From: [Limnothrix rosea] IAM M-220
Lineage (GTDB): Bacteria; Cyanobacteriota; Cyanobacteriia; Cyanobacteriales; MRBY01
Assembly (NCBI RefSeq): GCF_001904615.1
Contig: NZ_MRBY01000003.1
Span: 1-64,000, forward strand
Length of the DNA: 64,000 bases
Direction of reading: 5' to 3'
The position numbers and the translations under genes are program-made. This document shows, piece by piece, positions 16,255 through 25,582 of the stretch (position 1 is the first letter of the stretch; each line of letters opens with the position of its first letter). A model generated the notes under the pieces. It was given only the letters and a program-made list of their open reading frames with translations, ran no database searches and was not told the origin of the DNA.

Positions 16255-17133
16255 CTAGGAAATGGACTCTGGCATATCGGGCTTAACGATACGTTTAGTG
16301 AGTACGCCATATTTCGGTGCACAGAACATGGTTACAACAAAGATCAGTGATAGCAAAACGACAATGGAGCCACCAGTCGAAATATCGAGGTGATAGCTCA
16401 AATAGGTTCCCATGATGCAGGAAAAGATGCTGCTGGCGCTGGAAATCCAGAGCATGTGATCAAATCTATCGGTCAATAGGTAGGCGATCGCCCCCGGCGT
16501 GATCAGCATGGCGATAACGAGAATAATGCCAGCGGTTTGTAGGGCAGCAACGATAGTGAGAGCTAAGACTGACAGCAATGTGTAATACATCGTCTGGGTA
16601 TTGAGACCAATGGCTTTGGCGTGGTTTGGGTCAAAGCAAAATAAGAGTAAATCTTTGCGCCTGAGCAGAATAATTATCAAGGTTAATGTGCCAGCAATTA
16701 GGGTTTGGATAATATCACTCTGGGAAATGCCGAGAACATTACCAAACAAAATATGAAAAAGATCAATATTGCTGGGGATTTTGGTGACGAGTACTAATCC
16801 AAAGGCAAAAAATCCCGTAAAGACAACGCCAATGACGGCATCTTCCTTTAGCCTCGTGGCTGATTTGACATAGCCGATCGCCACGGTTGCCCCAAAGCCA
16901 AACATAAAGGCACCGATGGCAAAGGGAATATTGAGGGCGTAGGCGACAACGACACCGGGTACAACGGCATGGGACACCGCATCGCCCATGAGCGACCAGC
17001 CCTTTAGGGTGATATAGCAGGATAAAACGGCACAGACTAGGCCGACAAAGGCACTGACCCAAATGGCTTTTACGAGAAAACCATATTGCAATGGTTCTAT
17101 GATCCAGTTGGTGATATTTACTAAGGCGCTCAT
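16255..17133 (-). CDS. mntB: Manganese ABC transporter permease
   Basis: This 292-aa polytopic membrane protein of the ABC-3 (ZnuB/MntB) family has about eight hydrophobic segments. The conserved MGDAVSHAVVPGVVVAY lies near 50-66 and the cytoplasmic DLLLFCFDPNHAKAIGLNT near 160-180 contacts the ATPase. The start codon overlaps the end of the ATPase gene by 4 bp (ATGA), so translation is coupled. Manganese rather than zinc is assigned because the binding protein in the operon closely resembles Synechocystis MntC. Confidence 0.93.
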   Translation of the reverse strand: MSALVNITNWIIEPLQYGFLVKAIWVSAFVGLVCAVLSCYITLKGWSLMGDAVSHAVVPGVVVAYALNIPFAIGAFMFGFGATVAIGYVKSATRLKEDAVIGVVFTGFFAFGLVLVTKIPSNIDLFHILFGNVLGISQSDIIQTLIAGTLTLIIILLRRKDLLLFCFDPNHAKAIGLNTQTMYYTLLSVLALTIVAALQTAGIILVIAMLITPGAIAYLLTDRFDHMLWISSASSIFSCIMGTYLSYHLDISTGGSIVVLLSLIFVVTMFCAPKYGVLTKRIVKPDMPESIS

Positions 17134-17915
17134 GCGTCAACCTCGGATTGGCTGGGTTTTTGGGTCAGTTGTTGTAAGCTGCTCATGGGTAAACCGCCAA
17201 AGGTCATCACGAGATTATCTTCGGTAAAGGTTTCGGCGGTGGTCCCTTCTGCAAGGATTGTTTTGTTTAATAAAATTGTGCGATCGCAGAATGTGGAGAT
17301 CGAGGCGAGATCGTGGGTTGAAACGAGAATGGTGTGGCCTTCGTCCCGCAATTGTAAAAGTAAATCAATGATGCTTTTTTCGGTTTTGACATCCACGCCA
17401 GTAAAGGGTTCGTCGAGCAAGATTACCTTGCCTTGCTGTGCTAGGGCTCGTGCTAAAAATGCCCGTTTTTTCTGACCACCGGACAATTCTCCAATTTGGC
17501 GATCGCGGAACTCCACCATGCCGACGCGATCTAAACTTTCCATCACCAAACGACGATCCTTAGCGCTAGGAATTCGCAGTAAGTTCATGTAGCCATAGCG
17601 TCCCATCATCACGACATCGAAGACACTCACCGGAAAATCCCAATCCACTTCATCGGACTGGGGCACGTAGGCCATGAGCTGTTTTTTCTGGGCTTTTTTG
17701 ACGGAATGTCCGGCGATCGCCACCCGTCCTTCCGTGGGTTTGAGGAAACCCATAATCGATTTAAACAAAGTTGATTTGCCGCCACCATTGGGGCCGACAA
17801 GTCCGGTAATCCTACCGGGTTCAACATGGCAATTGGCGTTATACAGCGCTAGGCGAGTGTTGCTGTAGGTGACGCTGAGGTTTTGGACTGTGATATCTAG
17901 GAAAGAGGCAGTCAT
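17130..17915 (-). CDS. mntA: Manganese ABC transporter ATP-binding subunit
   Basis: This 261-aa ATPase drives Mn(II) import. Walker A GPNGGGKST lies near 42-50, the signature LSGGQKKRAFLARAL near 143-157 and Walker B VILLDEPFTGVD near 163-174, followed by the switch histidine in VSTHD. It is the middle gene of mntC-mntA-mntB, with 54 bp to mntC and a 4-bp overlap with mntB. Confidence 0.94.
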   Translation of the reverse strand: MTASFLDITVQNLSVTYSNTRLALYNANCHVEPGRITGLVGPNGGGKSTLFKSIMGFLKPTEGRVAIAGHSVKKAQKKQLMAYVPQSDEVDWDFPVSVFDVVMMGRYGYMNLLRIPSAKDRRLVMESLDRVGMVEFRDRQIGELSGGQKKRAFLARALAQQGKVILLDEPFTGVDVKTEKSIIDLLLQLRDEGHTILVSTHDLASISTFCDRTILLNKTILAEGTTAETFTEDNLVMTFGGLPMSSLQQLTQKPSQSEVDA

Positions 17916-17969
17916 GGTCGTTTCGGTGGGTGGAGGTTTAGGAATAAAAAATCAAAGGAGAAAAACGGG

Positions 17970-18956
17970 TTAATCGCTTTGGGTTTGGCTCCCGGCTAAT
18001 AAACCGTTAGCAATGGTGCGCGCGTCATATTCGAGGAGCTGAAGATAGCTGGGGACAGGGCCTTCTGCTGTGGAGAGGGAGTCGACGTAGAGGTTGCCGC
18101 CAAATCTTGCTCCCGAAGCCTTTGCCACTTCTTTTTGTCCTTCATCGCTCACGGTGCTTTCACAGAAAATTGTCGGCACATTATTTTCTTTTACTGCTTC
18201 AATGACCGTTTGCACCTGCTTGGGCGTAAATTGTTGTTCGGCATTAATCGGCCAAATGTAAATTTCCTCTAGGCCGTAATCTCGCGCGAGGTAGGAAAAT
18301 GCCCCTTCGCAACTAACGAGGTAACGCTGCTCTGCTGGCACAAGGCTTAAGTCTGTTTCCAGTTGGTCGGCGATCGCCTGAATTTCTGCACTGTAGGCTT
18401 CAGCATTCGCGGCATAATAATCAGCATTCTCCGGGTCAAGTTCTGTGAACGCTTGACGAATATTTTCGACATAGATCAAGGCATTTTTCGGTGACATCCA
18501 AGCGTGGGGATTCGGCTTATCGGTGTAGGGGCCAGAGCCAATGGGAATCGGTTCAATGCCTTCGGTGAGCAGGACTGAGGGCACATCCTCAAGGTTGCCG
18601 AGAAATTGCTCAAACCACCGCTCAAGGTTCATGCCGTTATACAAAATCAAGTCGGCATCCTGCGCCCGCACTAGATCGCTGGGTGTCGGTTCATAGCCGT
18701 GAATTTCTGACCCAATCTTTGTGATGGACTCCACAATCAGGCGATCGCCCGCCACATTTTTGGCAATATCCGCAAGGACACTAAAGGTCGTTAAAACTTT
18801 TTTTCGGTCGTCTTGCTCTGTCGCTGTTGTGCTGATTTCCGATTGTTCAGCGGATGTGGAGACCTCGGCTGTTTCTGGGCTACAACCCACTAACCATAAA
18901 CCCAAGAGTACGCTAGACAGGGCGATTTTTTGGCGAAAATGCGGTACGAAAACCAT
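17970..18956 (-). CDS. mntC: Manganese-binding periplasmic lipoprotein
   Basis: This 328-aa cluster A-I solute-binding protein has a lipoprotein signal ending LWLVGCS. The sequence is very close to Synechocystis MntC, with long shared stretches such as EIHGYEPTPSD, NGMNLERWFEQFLGN, PNPHAWMSPKNA and FCESTVSD. The metal ligands are expected to be the His in EIHGYEP, the His in NPHAWMSP, a Glu in SCEGAFSYL and an Asp near YVDSLS. The ATG at 18956 gives a normal signal peptide; an upstream TTG would add five residues. It is the first gene of the operon. Confidence 0.95.
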   Translation of the reverse strand: MVFVPHFRQKIALSSVLLGLWLVGCSPETAEVSTSAEQSEISTTATEQDDRKKVLTTFSVLADIAKNVAGDRLIVESITKIGSEIHGYEPTPSDLVRAQDADLILYNGMNLERWFEQFLGNLEDVPSVLLTEGIEPIPIGSGPYTDKPNPHAWMSPKNALIYVENIRQAFTELDPENADYYAANAEAYSAEIQAIADQLETDLSLVPAEQRYLVSCEGAFSYLARDYGLEEIYIWPINAEQQFTPKQVQTVIEAVKENNVPTIFCESTVSDEGQKEVAKASGARFGGNLYVDSLSTAEGPVPSYLQLLEYDARTIANGLLAGSQTQSD

Positions 18957-19227
18957 GACGAAACAACACAATATGAAAAAACATTGTGATTATTGTCTCA
19001 TTTTTCTTTCATATTTGTCGGGCGATCGCCTCTAATCTTGCCTCTCGTAATAATCTGTTACATGTTGGACTGGAACTGTAAAGTAGTCTGAGAAGGCTTT
19101 TTACAAAAATTACTGAGCATGAAATTGGAGGCGACATTTCCTTTCGGCAAAAGCATTCATTGCAGAGCTAAGTTTTAAGGCTGAGATCTACAAAATCGCT
19201 ACTCTTTGACACAGTTTATCGGCTACT

Positions 19228-19722
19228 TTAGCTATGCAAACCGTCGAATAAGCCTGGTTGATAAGGAGGCATATCTCTGACTTGCAAACTTTTAGCGACC
19301 TCAGAACCTTGTACTATCTTTTCAATGTCGCCGTCTCCTGCGTAGATGATGCCTGCTTTTTGGGCGACAGCTGTAGCAACAATCATCATGTCAAACTTCA
19401 TCTTTTCTCTTTGTAGACCCATCTCTTTACGGAACCCCCATTTTTCCGTAGCCAATTCTCCAAAGATGTAAGAGGCAGCGATGTCAAATGGAACAATCTT
19501 AGAAAACTTTGATAACTCTGAAGAAACTTGACGTTTGAGTTTTGGATTGCAACCCATCAGTAACTCAGCAAAAACACAAGATGGAACAATTACATTATTT
19601 TTTGCTGCTTGTAAGTTGGCGATTAACTGCATTGCTTGAGGAATCTTATTTTTTCGATCTGGATGCGATCTTTGTTGTATGCCCCAAATCACAATATTTG
19701 TATCTAAGCAGACTACATCCAT
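19228..19722 (-). CDS. PIN-domain ribonuclease (VapC-like)
   Basis: This 164-aa protein has the PIN acidic residues: D7 in CLDTNIVI, a Glu in VFAELLMG near 48, an Asp in KFDMMIVATAV near 110 and an Asp in YAGDGDIEKI near 129. These coordinate Mg/Mn in VapC-type endoribonucleases. It is longer than most VapC toxins because of an insert near 85-105. The upstream 264-aa gene ends at its start codon with a 1-bp overlap. That tight coupling is typical of two-gene toxin modules, but the partner is far larger than a VapB antitoxin. The locus has no HIP1 octamer, unlike its neighbours. Confidence 0.85.
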   Translation of the reverse strand: MDVVCLDTNIVIWGIQQRSHPDRKNKIPQAMQLIANLQAAKNNVIVPSCVFAELLMGCNPKLKRQVSSELSKFSKIVPFDIAASYIFGELATEKWGFRKEMGLQREKMKFDMMIVATAVAQKAGIIYAGDGDIEKIVQGSEVAKSLQVRDMPPYQPGLFDGLHS

Positions 19723-20516
19723 TAATCTGTCCCATGTCTTAGTTCAGCGAAGTATTCAATGGGATTTTCTATATGAGAAAAGGCCTTTCCAATACTTCCT
19801 CGTAGTTGCTCAAAAGCTTCGTCAATGGGGTGATCTTCGTAGTCTGTAAAATCTTGAACATGAAAGTGCTTTACCGTCATGCTTTCAACATCCCAATTAG
19901 CAATACCCTTTAAACCGACGACATCATACAAACGTCTCCCAGCCTGGCGAATTATCGATAGTCCTGAACAGGTACAGTTGATAAAATCACCAGATATCAG
20001 TCGAACTCGAATCTTCGGGTTACGTTCGTCTCCCCCGACACGCAAGATTTTCCCGTATAAAGTTGTTTCACCTTCTAACATAAAAGGTTCGGGAATCTTG
20101 AAATCTTCGTTAATTGATGTTTGGTATTTGCGAGTTCCGTTCAGCGTAAAAAAACGAGCATCAAATTTTCTTTTTTTTGATAAATCTCGTATGTGAATAA
20201 TATTTTCGACTGTTCGATGTGGTAGACCGTCTATGTCACCAGTTTGTATACGATTAGATAGTTCTTCAAAAGCGGGAATAGTCAGTTCCGGAATACTTGG
20301 TTGATACTCAATTGTGTATCCATCATCGCCAAATCTTTTGGGTCCTATGATTATTTCGCTAATGCTGACTGAGTATTTATCGTGTGTGTAAGAAGCAATC
20401 ATATCTTCAGTGGAAGAAAATAAGATGCCAAGCTCTTTGCCTCGTATTTGTCCGGGAGCAATCCCTCCCCCAACGAGACTCATTTCAATCAGTGGCGAAT
20501 CATCAGTAACTACCAT
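19722..20516 (-). CDS. Unknown 264-aa partner of the PIN protein
   Basis: I do not recognise this protein. It starts MVVTDDSPLIEMSLVGGG and has a mixed alpha/beta N-terminal half (ELGILFSS, SVSISEIIIGPKRFGDDGYTI). A central region looks beta-rich and OB-like (LYGKILRVGG, KIRVRLISGDFINCTCS, YDVVGLKGIANWDVE). A short charged C-terminal helix pair follows (AFEQLRGSIGKAFSHIE, YFAELRHGTD). The C-terminal helices could be the part that contacts the PIN protein. It overlaps the PIN gene by 1 bp and is probably transcribed with it. Function as an antitoxin or regulator is inferred only from this arrangement. Confidence 0.6.
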   Translation of the reverse strand: MVVTDDSPLIEMSLVGGGIAPGQIRGKELGILFSSTEDMIASYTHDKYSVSISEIIIGPKRFGDDGYTIEYQPSIPELTIPAFEELSNRIQTGDIDGLPHRTVENIIHIRDLSKKRKFDARFFTLNGTRKYQTSINEDFKIPEPFMLEGETTLYGKILRVGGDERNPKIRVRLISGDFINCTCSGLSIIRQAGRRLYDVVGLKGIANWDVESMTVKHFHVQDFTDYEDHPIDEAFEQLRGSIGKAFSHIENPIEYFAELRHGTD

Positions 20517-20552
20517 GATTGAATTATAAAGGAGAATTTCAAGTCTTTTCGC

Positions 20553-22280
20553 TTACGAAAATTGCTGAGCATGAAATTGGGCATAACGACCACTTTGGGC
20601 GAGGAGTTCATCGTGGTTGCCTGACTCAACGATTTGACCATTTTCTAAAACAAGAATGCGATCGCTGCTTCTGATGGTGGCGAGGCGATGGGCAATCACA
20701 AATACAGTACGGTCTTGCATAATGCGTTCTAATGCTTCCTGAACTAAGGCTTCAGATTCCGCATCGAGGGCAGAGGTCGCTTCGTCGAGAATTAAAATTT
20801 TCGGGTCGAGTAATACCGCCCGGGCGATCGCCACCCGTTGCCGCTGACCACCAGAAAGATTAACGCCCCGTTCACCCACATAGGTGTGATAACCCTGGGG
20901 AAATTCCGAAATAAATTGGTGCGCATTGGCGATTTTTGCTGCCGCTTTAACCTGGTCCATATCAATATCAGTCTGGCCAAAGGCAATATTTTGGGCGATC
21001 GTCCCCGAAAATAAAACCGTTTCTTGGGGCACAATGCCGATTTGTTGGCGCAAACTTTTTAGCGTGACCGATGACGTATCAATGCCATCAATAAAAATTT
21101 GACCACCTTGGGGACTGTAAAAACGTGGTAGCAGATTCACAAAGGTCGTTTTTCCCGCACCAGAAGCACCAACTAAGGCGATCATTTCTCCCGGTTTGAC
21201 CAGTAGATCAATACCCTGCAAAACAGGCTTGTTAGATTCATAGGCAAAGGTCACATGGCGATATTCCACCTTACCCGTCACATGGGGTAATTCTGCCGCG
21301 TCAGGCTTTTCGATGACCGTTGGTTGCACTGCCATCAGCTCAAAAATCCGATCAACAGACGCTTCCCCCTCTTTAAATTCATTAAAATTGCTCGTTGTAA
21401 TTTGAATTGGATCAATCAATAACGCGACAGCCGCGACATAGGCGACAAAATCCGCCGCCGTTAAATTTTGCTGGGAAATCTGCCACCCTCCTAGGAAAAA
21501 GAGAAAAATGACACTCATCGCTTCCAGGAAACCCACCACCACAAATTGCAAAGCTTTAATTTTTGCGGCTTTATATTTGGCTTTGCGATTTTGTTCTGCT
21601 TCTAGTTCAAAGCGATGTAATTCATAATCCTCGGCGGCAAAGGCTTGTACTAAACGAATGCCGCTAAAAACTTCTGTTAAAAGAGCAGAGAGATTTGAGG
21701 TGCGGTTTTGGCTACGGCGGGAAAATTCAAGGAGTTTTTCGCCAAAGGCACCGATGAGTACGGCCATCAACGGGCCAATGACAAGAGCCGCGCAGGTGAG
21801 TTGCCAATTCACCCAGAACATATAGCCCAACACAACAATGAGCTGCAAAATGCTGGGGAGAAACTGGTGAAAAATTTTATTAACCACTTCACCGACGCGG
21901 TCAATATCCTCTGTGAGGCGATAGGATAAATCCCCGGTTTTTGCTGTTTCAAAGTAGTGCAAGCTCAGTCTGTGGAGATGGGCATAAACTTTTACCCGTA
22001 ACTGTAAAGCGATTTTGAGGGCGGCGGCGACCATTAGGGTGTCTTGTCCGTACTGTACTAAACCGCGAATGAGAAAGATAATAGCGGCTTTGCCGGCAAG
22101 GTTAATAATGCCCTGGACATTCCCCGCGCCAATGTCTTCGGCGATTTGTCCTGCGAGGTACGCCAAAATTGGCCAAAACACTGTAAAAGCGACAGTACAA
22201 GCGAGTGCTTGACTAATCGTTTTCATCTGGGGGCGCAGGTACGGAAGTAGCTTTAGATAGCTAGAGCGATCGCTGTTCAA
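20553..22280 (-). CDS. ABC transporter, fused permease/ATPase (exporter type)
   Basis: This 575-aa half-transporter of the MsbA/lipid-multidrug exporter group has six membrane spans in the first ~320 residues and a C-terminal ATPase. Walker A GASGAGKTT lies near 373, signature LSGGQRQRVAIARAVL near 473, Walker B ILILDEATSALD near 495 and the H-loop VIAHRLAT near 527. It should act as a homodimer in the inner membrane. The start used is a TTG (MNSDRSSYLKLLPYLRPQMK); the next Met, at residue 19, would shorten the first cytoplasmic helix. The substrate is unknown. Confidence 0.9.
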   Translation of the reverse strand: MNSDRSSYLKLLPYLRPQMKTISQALACTVAFTVFWPILAYLAGQIAEDIGAGNVQGIINLAGKAAIIFLIRGLVQYGQDTLMVAAALKIALQLRVKVYAHLHRLSLHYFETAKTGDLSYRLTEDIDRVGEVVNKIFHQFLPSILQLIVVLGYMFWVNWQLTCAALVIGPLMAVLIGAFGEKLLEFSRRSQNRTSNLSALLTEVFSGIRLVQAFAAEDYELHRFELEAEQNRKAKYKAAKIKALQFVVVGFLEAMSVIFLFFLGGWQISQQNLTAADFVAYVAAVALLIDPIQITTSNFNEFKEGEASVDRIFELMAVQPTVIEKPDAAELPHVTGKVEYRHVTFAYESNKPVLQGIDLLVKPGEMIALVGASGAGKTTFVNLLPRFYSPQGGQIFIDGIDTSSVTLKSLRQQIGIVPQETVLFSGTIAQNIAFGQTDIDMDQVKAAAKIANAHQFISEFPQGYHTYVGERGVNLSGGQRQRVAIARAVLLDPKILILDEATSALDAESEALVQEALERIMQDRTVFVIAHRLATIRSSDRILVLENGQIVESGNHDELLAQSGRYAQFHAQQFS

Positions 22281-22408
22281 AGGAAAGGGGGGTGACGGTG
22301 GGCAGGTTTATAGTAAGTGATTCGGCGGAATTTCTATAGAGTAGGGTTACAAGGGGCTCATCGGTGCGATGATGATAGGCTATACCTTTACTAAATTTTC
22401 CGGCATCG

Positions 22409-23611
22409 ATGAGTGTAGATTGGATTACGCGAGCTGACCGTCTCAGTGCTTTACCTCCCTATGTGTTTGCCCGTTTGGATGAGCTGAAGGCGAGAGCGAA
22501 GGAACAGGGATTGGATTTGATTGATCTCGGCATGGGCAATCCCGATGGGTTTGCACCAAAGGAGGCCATAGATGCGGCGATCGCCGCCTTTGAGACCGCG
22601 CGTTTCCATGGTTATCCGCCCTTTGAGGGGACTGCGAGCTTTCGTAATGCCATCACCACTTGGTACAAGCGTCGCTACGATGTGGAACTAAATCCGGACA
22701 GTGAAGCTTTGCCTCTCTTGGGTTCAAAGGAGGGCTTAGCTCACCTTGCCCTCGCCTATGTGAATCCGGGGGATACGGTTTTAGTGCCGAGTCCGTCCTA
22801 TCCGGCTCATTTCCGTGGCCCGTTAATTGCGGGGGCAGATGTGTATGAAATTATTCTCAAGCCAGAACAGGATTGGCTAATTGACCTCAGCTCGATTCCG
22901 GAAGAGGTTGCCCACCGCGCCAAGATTCTTTATTTTAACTATCCCAGCAATCCCACCACTGCCTCTGCCCCCCGCGAATTTTTTGAAGAGGTTGTCGAAT
23001 GGGCGCATAAATATAAGGTGATGCTCGTCCATGATCTTTGCTATGCGGAGCTATCCTTTGATGGGTTTAAGCCGACAAGTTTGCTCGAAATTCCCGGTGG
23101 TGACGAAATTGGCGTTGAGTTCCACACTCTCTCGAAAACCTACAATATGGCAGGTTGGCGCGTCGGTTTTGTTGTTGGAAATTCCGACATTATTCAAGGT
23201 TTACGAACGCTAAAAACGAACCTTGATTATGGTATTTTTTCTGCGATTCAAAAGGCGGCGGAGGCTGCCCTCGGACTACCGGACAGTTATATCCACGGGG
23301 TACAGGAACGTTACCGCGATCGCCGAGATTGTCTCATAGATGCTCTCGGTGAAATTGGCTGGAAAGTCAAACCTTCGAACGCCACGATGTACCTTTGGGT
23401 TCCGGTTCCCCCCAGCATGAATTCCACGGATTTTGCTCTCTATGTCCTACGCACTACAGGCGTGGTTGTGACTCCCGGCAATGCCTTTGGCAAAGGTGGA
23501 GAAGGCTATGTGCGCATGAGTTTAATCGCCCCCTGCGATCGCCTCCGCTATGCCATTAGCCTCTGGAGAAAGGCCGGAATTCACTACGACATGCCTGCAC
23601 CGCAAGCGTAA
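22409..23611 (+). CDS. PLP-dependent aminotransferase, LL-diaminopimelate aminotransferase-like
   Basis: This 400-aa class I/II aminotransferase contains DLGMGNPDG near 41, the PLP-phosphate region LLGSKEGLAHLAL near 105, YFNYPSNPTTA near 170 and the Schiff-base lysine in FHTLSKTYNMAGWRVG near 240. RMSLIAP near 365 holds the carboxylate-binding Arg. Similar cyanobacterial proteins are annotated as LL-diaminopimelate aminotransferase (lysine and wall synthesis) or aspartate aminotransferase. Sequence alone does not separate them. Confidence 0.85.
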   Translation: MSVDWITRADRLSALPPYVFARLDELKARAKEQGLDLIDLGMGNPDGFAPKEAIDAAIAAFETARFHGYPPFEGTASFRNAITTWYKRRYDVELNPDSEALPLLGSKEGLAHLALAYVNPGDTVLVPSPSYPAHFRGPLIAGADVYEIILKPEQDWLIDLSSIPEEVAHRAKILYFNYPSNPTTASAPREFFEEVVEWAHKYKVMLVHDLCYAELSFDGFKPTSLLEIPGGDEIGVEFHTLSKTYNMAGWRVGFVVGNSDIIQGLRTLKTNLDYGIFSAIQKAAEAALGLPDSYIHGVQERYRDRRDCLIDALGEIGWKVKPSNATMYLWVPVPPSMNSTDFALYVLRTTGVVVTPGNAFGKGGEGYVRMSLIAPCDRLRYAISLWRKAGIHYDMPAPQA

Positions 23612-23612
23612 A

Positions 23613-23760
23613 GCTCACTGACACGGTGAGCGGGAGACGCAGCGATTGAGAGATTGGAGACAAACGCGTAGTGATTTCTCACCTAAAAACTTCGGGGTAA
23701 ATATCTTCGTGTCCCCCTGTCCCTAGCTCCCTGCGTCTTTTCCCTGAGTTTTCTCAACCC
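23613..23760. repeat. Degenerate inverted-repeat element between convergent genes
   Basis: The segment starts with a perfect hairpin GCTCAC-TGACACG-GTGAGC. It contains complementary pieces AGACGCAG and CTGCGTCT about 100 bp apart, with GACACGG / CGTGTCCCC motifs like those in the MITEs of this window. It may be a decayed relative, but no clear ends or target duplication are visible. Confidence 0.35.
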
Positions 23761-23773
23761 CAACGGGCTTTTA

Positions 23774-24544
23774 TTAGGCGATCGCCGTACCATCATTAGG
23801 CAAAATATCTTGGAGTCGTCCAGAACCCACCGCCTTAATCGCTGCCGTTAGATTCACATCACCCGTATAAATTGCCCGTCCGACAATAGCACCAGTGACA
23901 CCAAGACCCTCAAGAGCCACCAAATTAACCAGATCTGCTTGGGAGCTAACCCCCCCCGACGCAATCACCGGAATATCAATAGTTGCAGCCAACTCCCGGA
24001 GAGAGTCAATATTCGGGCCAGCCATAGTGCCATCCCGATGAATATCCGTATAAATAATCGCCGCCACCCCTTGAGTTGCCATACGCTGAGCCAGATCCGT
24101 CGCCATCACCTCCGATGTCTCAAGCCAGCCCTTCGTCGCTACCTTGCCATTACGCGCATCGATACCCACCGCAATCCGTCCCGGATATTTCCCACAGAGT
24201 TCCGTTACCAGCTCAGGATTCTCTACCGCGGCCGTACCAATAATCGCGCGTTCTACTCCGACCTCAAATAACCGCTCAACACTGGCCACATTCCGCAGAC
24301 CACCGCCCACTTGCACCGGAATATCAAGGGCTTCGACAATACTTTTAATGGCATCAAGATTCATAGAAGAACCCTGTTTTGCACCATCGAGATCAACCAC
24401 ATGGAGGCGAGTTGCCCCTTGAGCTGCCCATGTTTTTGCCATTTGAGCAGGATTGTCATTGAAAACCTGAGCTTGGTCATAATCGCCTTGGTAAAGTCGG
24501 ACACATTGGCCGCCGAGGAGATCGATCGCGGGGATAACTTCCAT
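23774..24544 (-). CDS. hisA: ProFAR isomerase (HisA)
   Basis: HisA catalyses the fourth step of histidine synthesis, an Amadori rearrangement of ProFAR to PRFAR. This 256-aa TIM barrel has the catalytic Asp in the first strand ([14 protein letters not shown]8) and the second catalytic Asp in [14 protein letters not shown] near 130. The two phosphate-binding motifs are VQVGGGLRN near 78-86 and VIASGGVSS near 175. The gene ends convergently with the aminotransferase gene and is divergent from tRNA-Cys. Confidence 0.96.
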   Translation of the reverse strand: MEVIPAIDLLGGQCVRLYQGDYDQAQVFNDNPAQMAKTWAAQGATRLHVVDLDGAKQGSSMNLDAIKSIVEALDIPVQVGGGLRNVASVERLFEVGVERAIIGTAAVENPELVTELCGKYPGRIAVGIDARNGKVATKGWLETSEVMATDLAQRMATQGVAAIIYTDIHRDGTMAGPNIDSLRELAATIDIPVIASGGVSSQADLVNLVALEGLGVTGAIVGRAIYTGDVNLTAAIKAVGSGRLQDILPNDGTAIA

Positions 24545-24603
24545 GTCGAAAAATATCTTGGTAGTGGAACAAAAGCTTTGCTATAATAGCGAATCGTTGA
24601 CGT

Positions 24604-24674
<71 letters not shown>

Positions 24675-25075
24675 TTTTTTTAGGTAAATGAATTGCGGGT
24701 TTCTGTGGGAGTCTCGTACTTGATTTTCAGTTCAATTTTTTCTGAATTGCAATCACTAGCTTTCTTGCAACAGTTGTGGATTTAGTCGCAGAAAAGCAAG
24801 TAGATTAGTAGAAGATTGGCAAAAACAGCAAAAGGTTCGGCCTTACTATATAAGGCGATCGCCGCAGCAATGGAAACAGACCTTGAAGAGCTACAACGAC
24901 GAACTAAAACTAAAGCCAGAGGCGATGAATCGTGGCAGCCAACTATTGGAATTCTCGAAGAAAGTCCAGAAACTTGATCAGCTTTAAAGGATAACGATTT
25001 TGCTATTGGCTATCGTTGATTAAAAGGAATTTTGCGTAGTCTCATAGGAAAATAAGAGAAATTTTGTTTTACCTC
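24675..25075. other. Gap after tRNA-Cys with a possible 53-aa frame
   Basis: A TTG-started frame at 24816-24977 (+) encodes a 53-aa peptide containing YKAIAAAMETDLEELQRRT and ending ILEESPET. It includes a HIP1 octamer read as KAIA. It has no good ribosome binding site and no recognised family, so I do not call it as a gene. Otherwise nothing is visible. Confidence 0.35.
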
Positions 25076-25582
25076 ATGAAGCCGCTCAGCAAGACCTTAA
25101 AGTTATTGGCGATCGCCTCGGTTGCCTCCATTGGATTTATTGTTATTTTCCTCATACTGTTAGATCGGGAGCCACAATCCGAGCAGGCGATGGAAACAAT
25201 ATTTCTGCTAATGCCCATCGCTCTAGCTGCCGAAGTGGGAATTTACAAACTATTCCTTAAAGATTGGCGTGATGTTCTGGCAAATTATCTGATTGCCCAT
25301 GCTGCTTACTTTTTCGCTTCGGTCGCTGGGGGGTTTGCCTATGCCGCGGAATTATCTGATGAGAGGGTAATTTTAGCTTGGCTATTAGTCTGGCTGCCAA
25401 CTGCCTACCTTGGGCAATACCACATAATTTATGTGGAGCGGTTAGAAGCTCGATTGGAAAAGCAGCAGCAGGAGATTAAAGACTTTGAGAAAAAGCGACT
25501 ACAGCTGACCAAACAGATGACATCACTACAGGGTCGCATCCAAAACCAGAAACGATGGATTGACCAACATAAGACCAAATAA
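25076..25582 (+). CDS. Orphan membrane protein with C-terminal coiled coil
   Basis: This protein of about 168 aa is not recognised. It has three or four hydrophobic segments (about 5-30, 43-58, 70-95 and 105-125). A strongly charged helix rich in Glu, Lys and Gln (ARLEKQQQEIKDFEKKRLQL and onward to the end) should form a cytoplasmic coiled coil. I used the ATG at 25076; a TTG 12 bp upstream is possible. It lies in a gene-poor stretch after tRNA-Cys with no operon partners. Confidence 0.55.
   Translation: MKPLSKTLKLLAIASVASIGFIVIFLILLDREPQSEQAMETIFLLMPIALAAEVGIYKLFLKDWRDVLANYLIAHAAYFFASVAGGFAYAAELSDERVILAWLLVWLPTAYLGQYHIIYVERLEARLEKQQQEIKDFEKKRLQLTKQMTSLQGRIQNQKRWIDQHKTK

Noticed and set aside
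16763-17140. 125-aa frame overlapping mntB
   Set aside because: It is an out-of-frame shadow; mntB has full family motifs and a coupled start.
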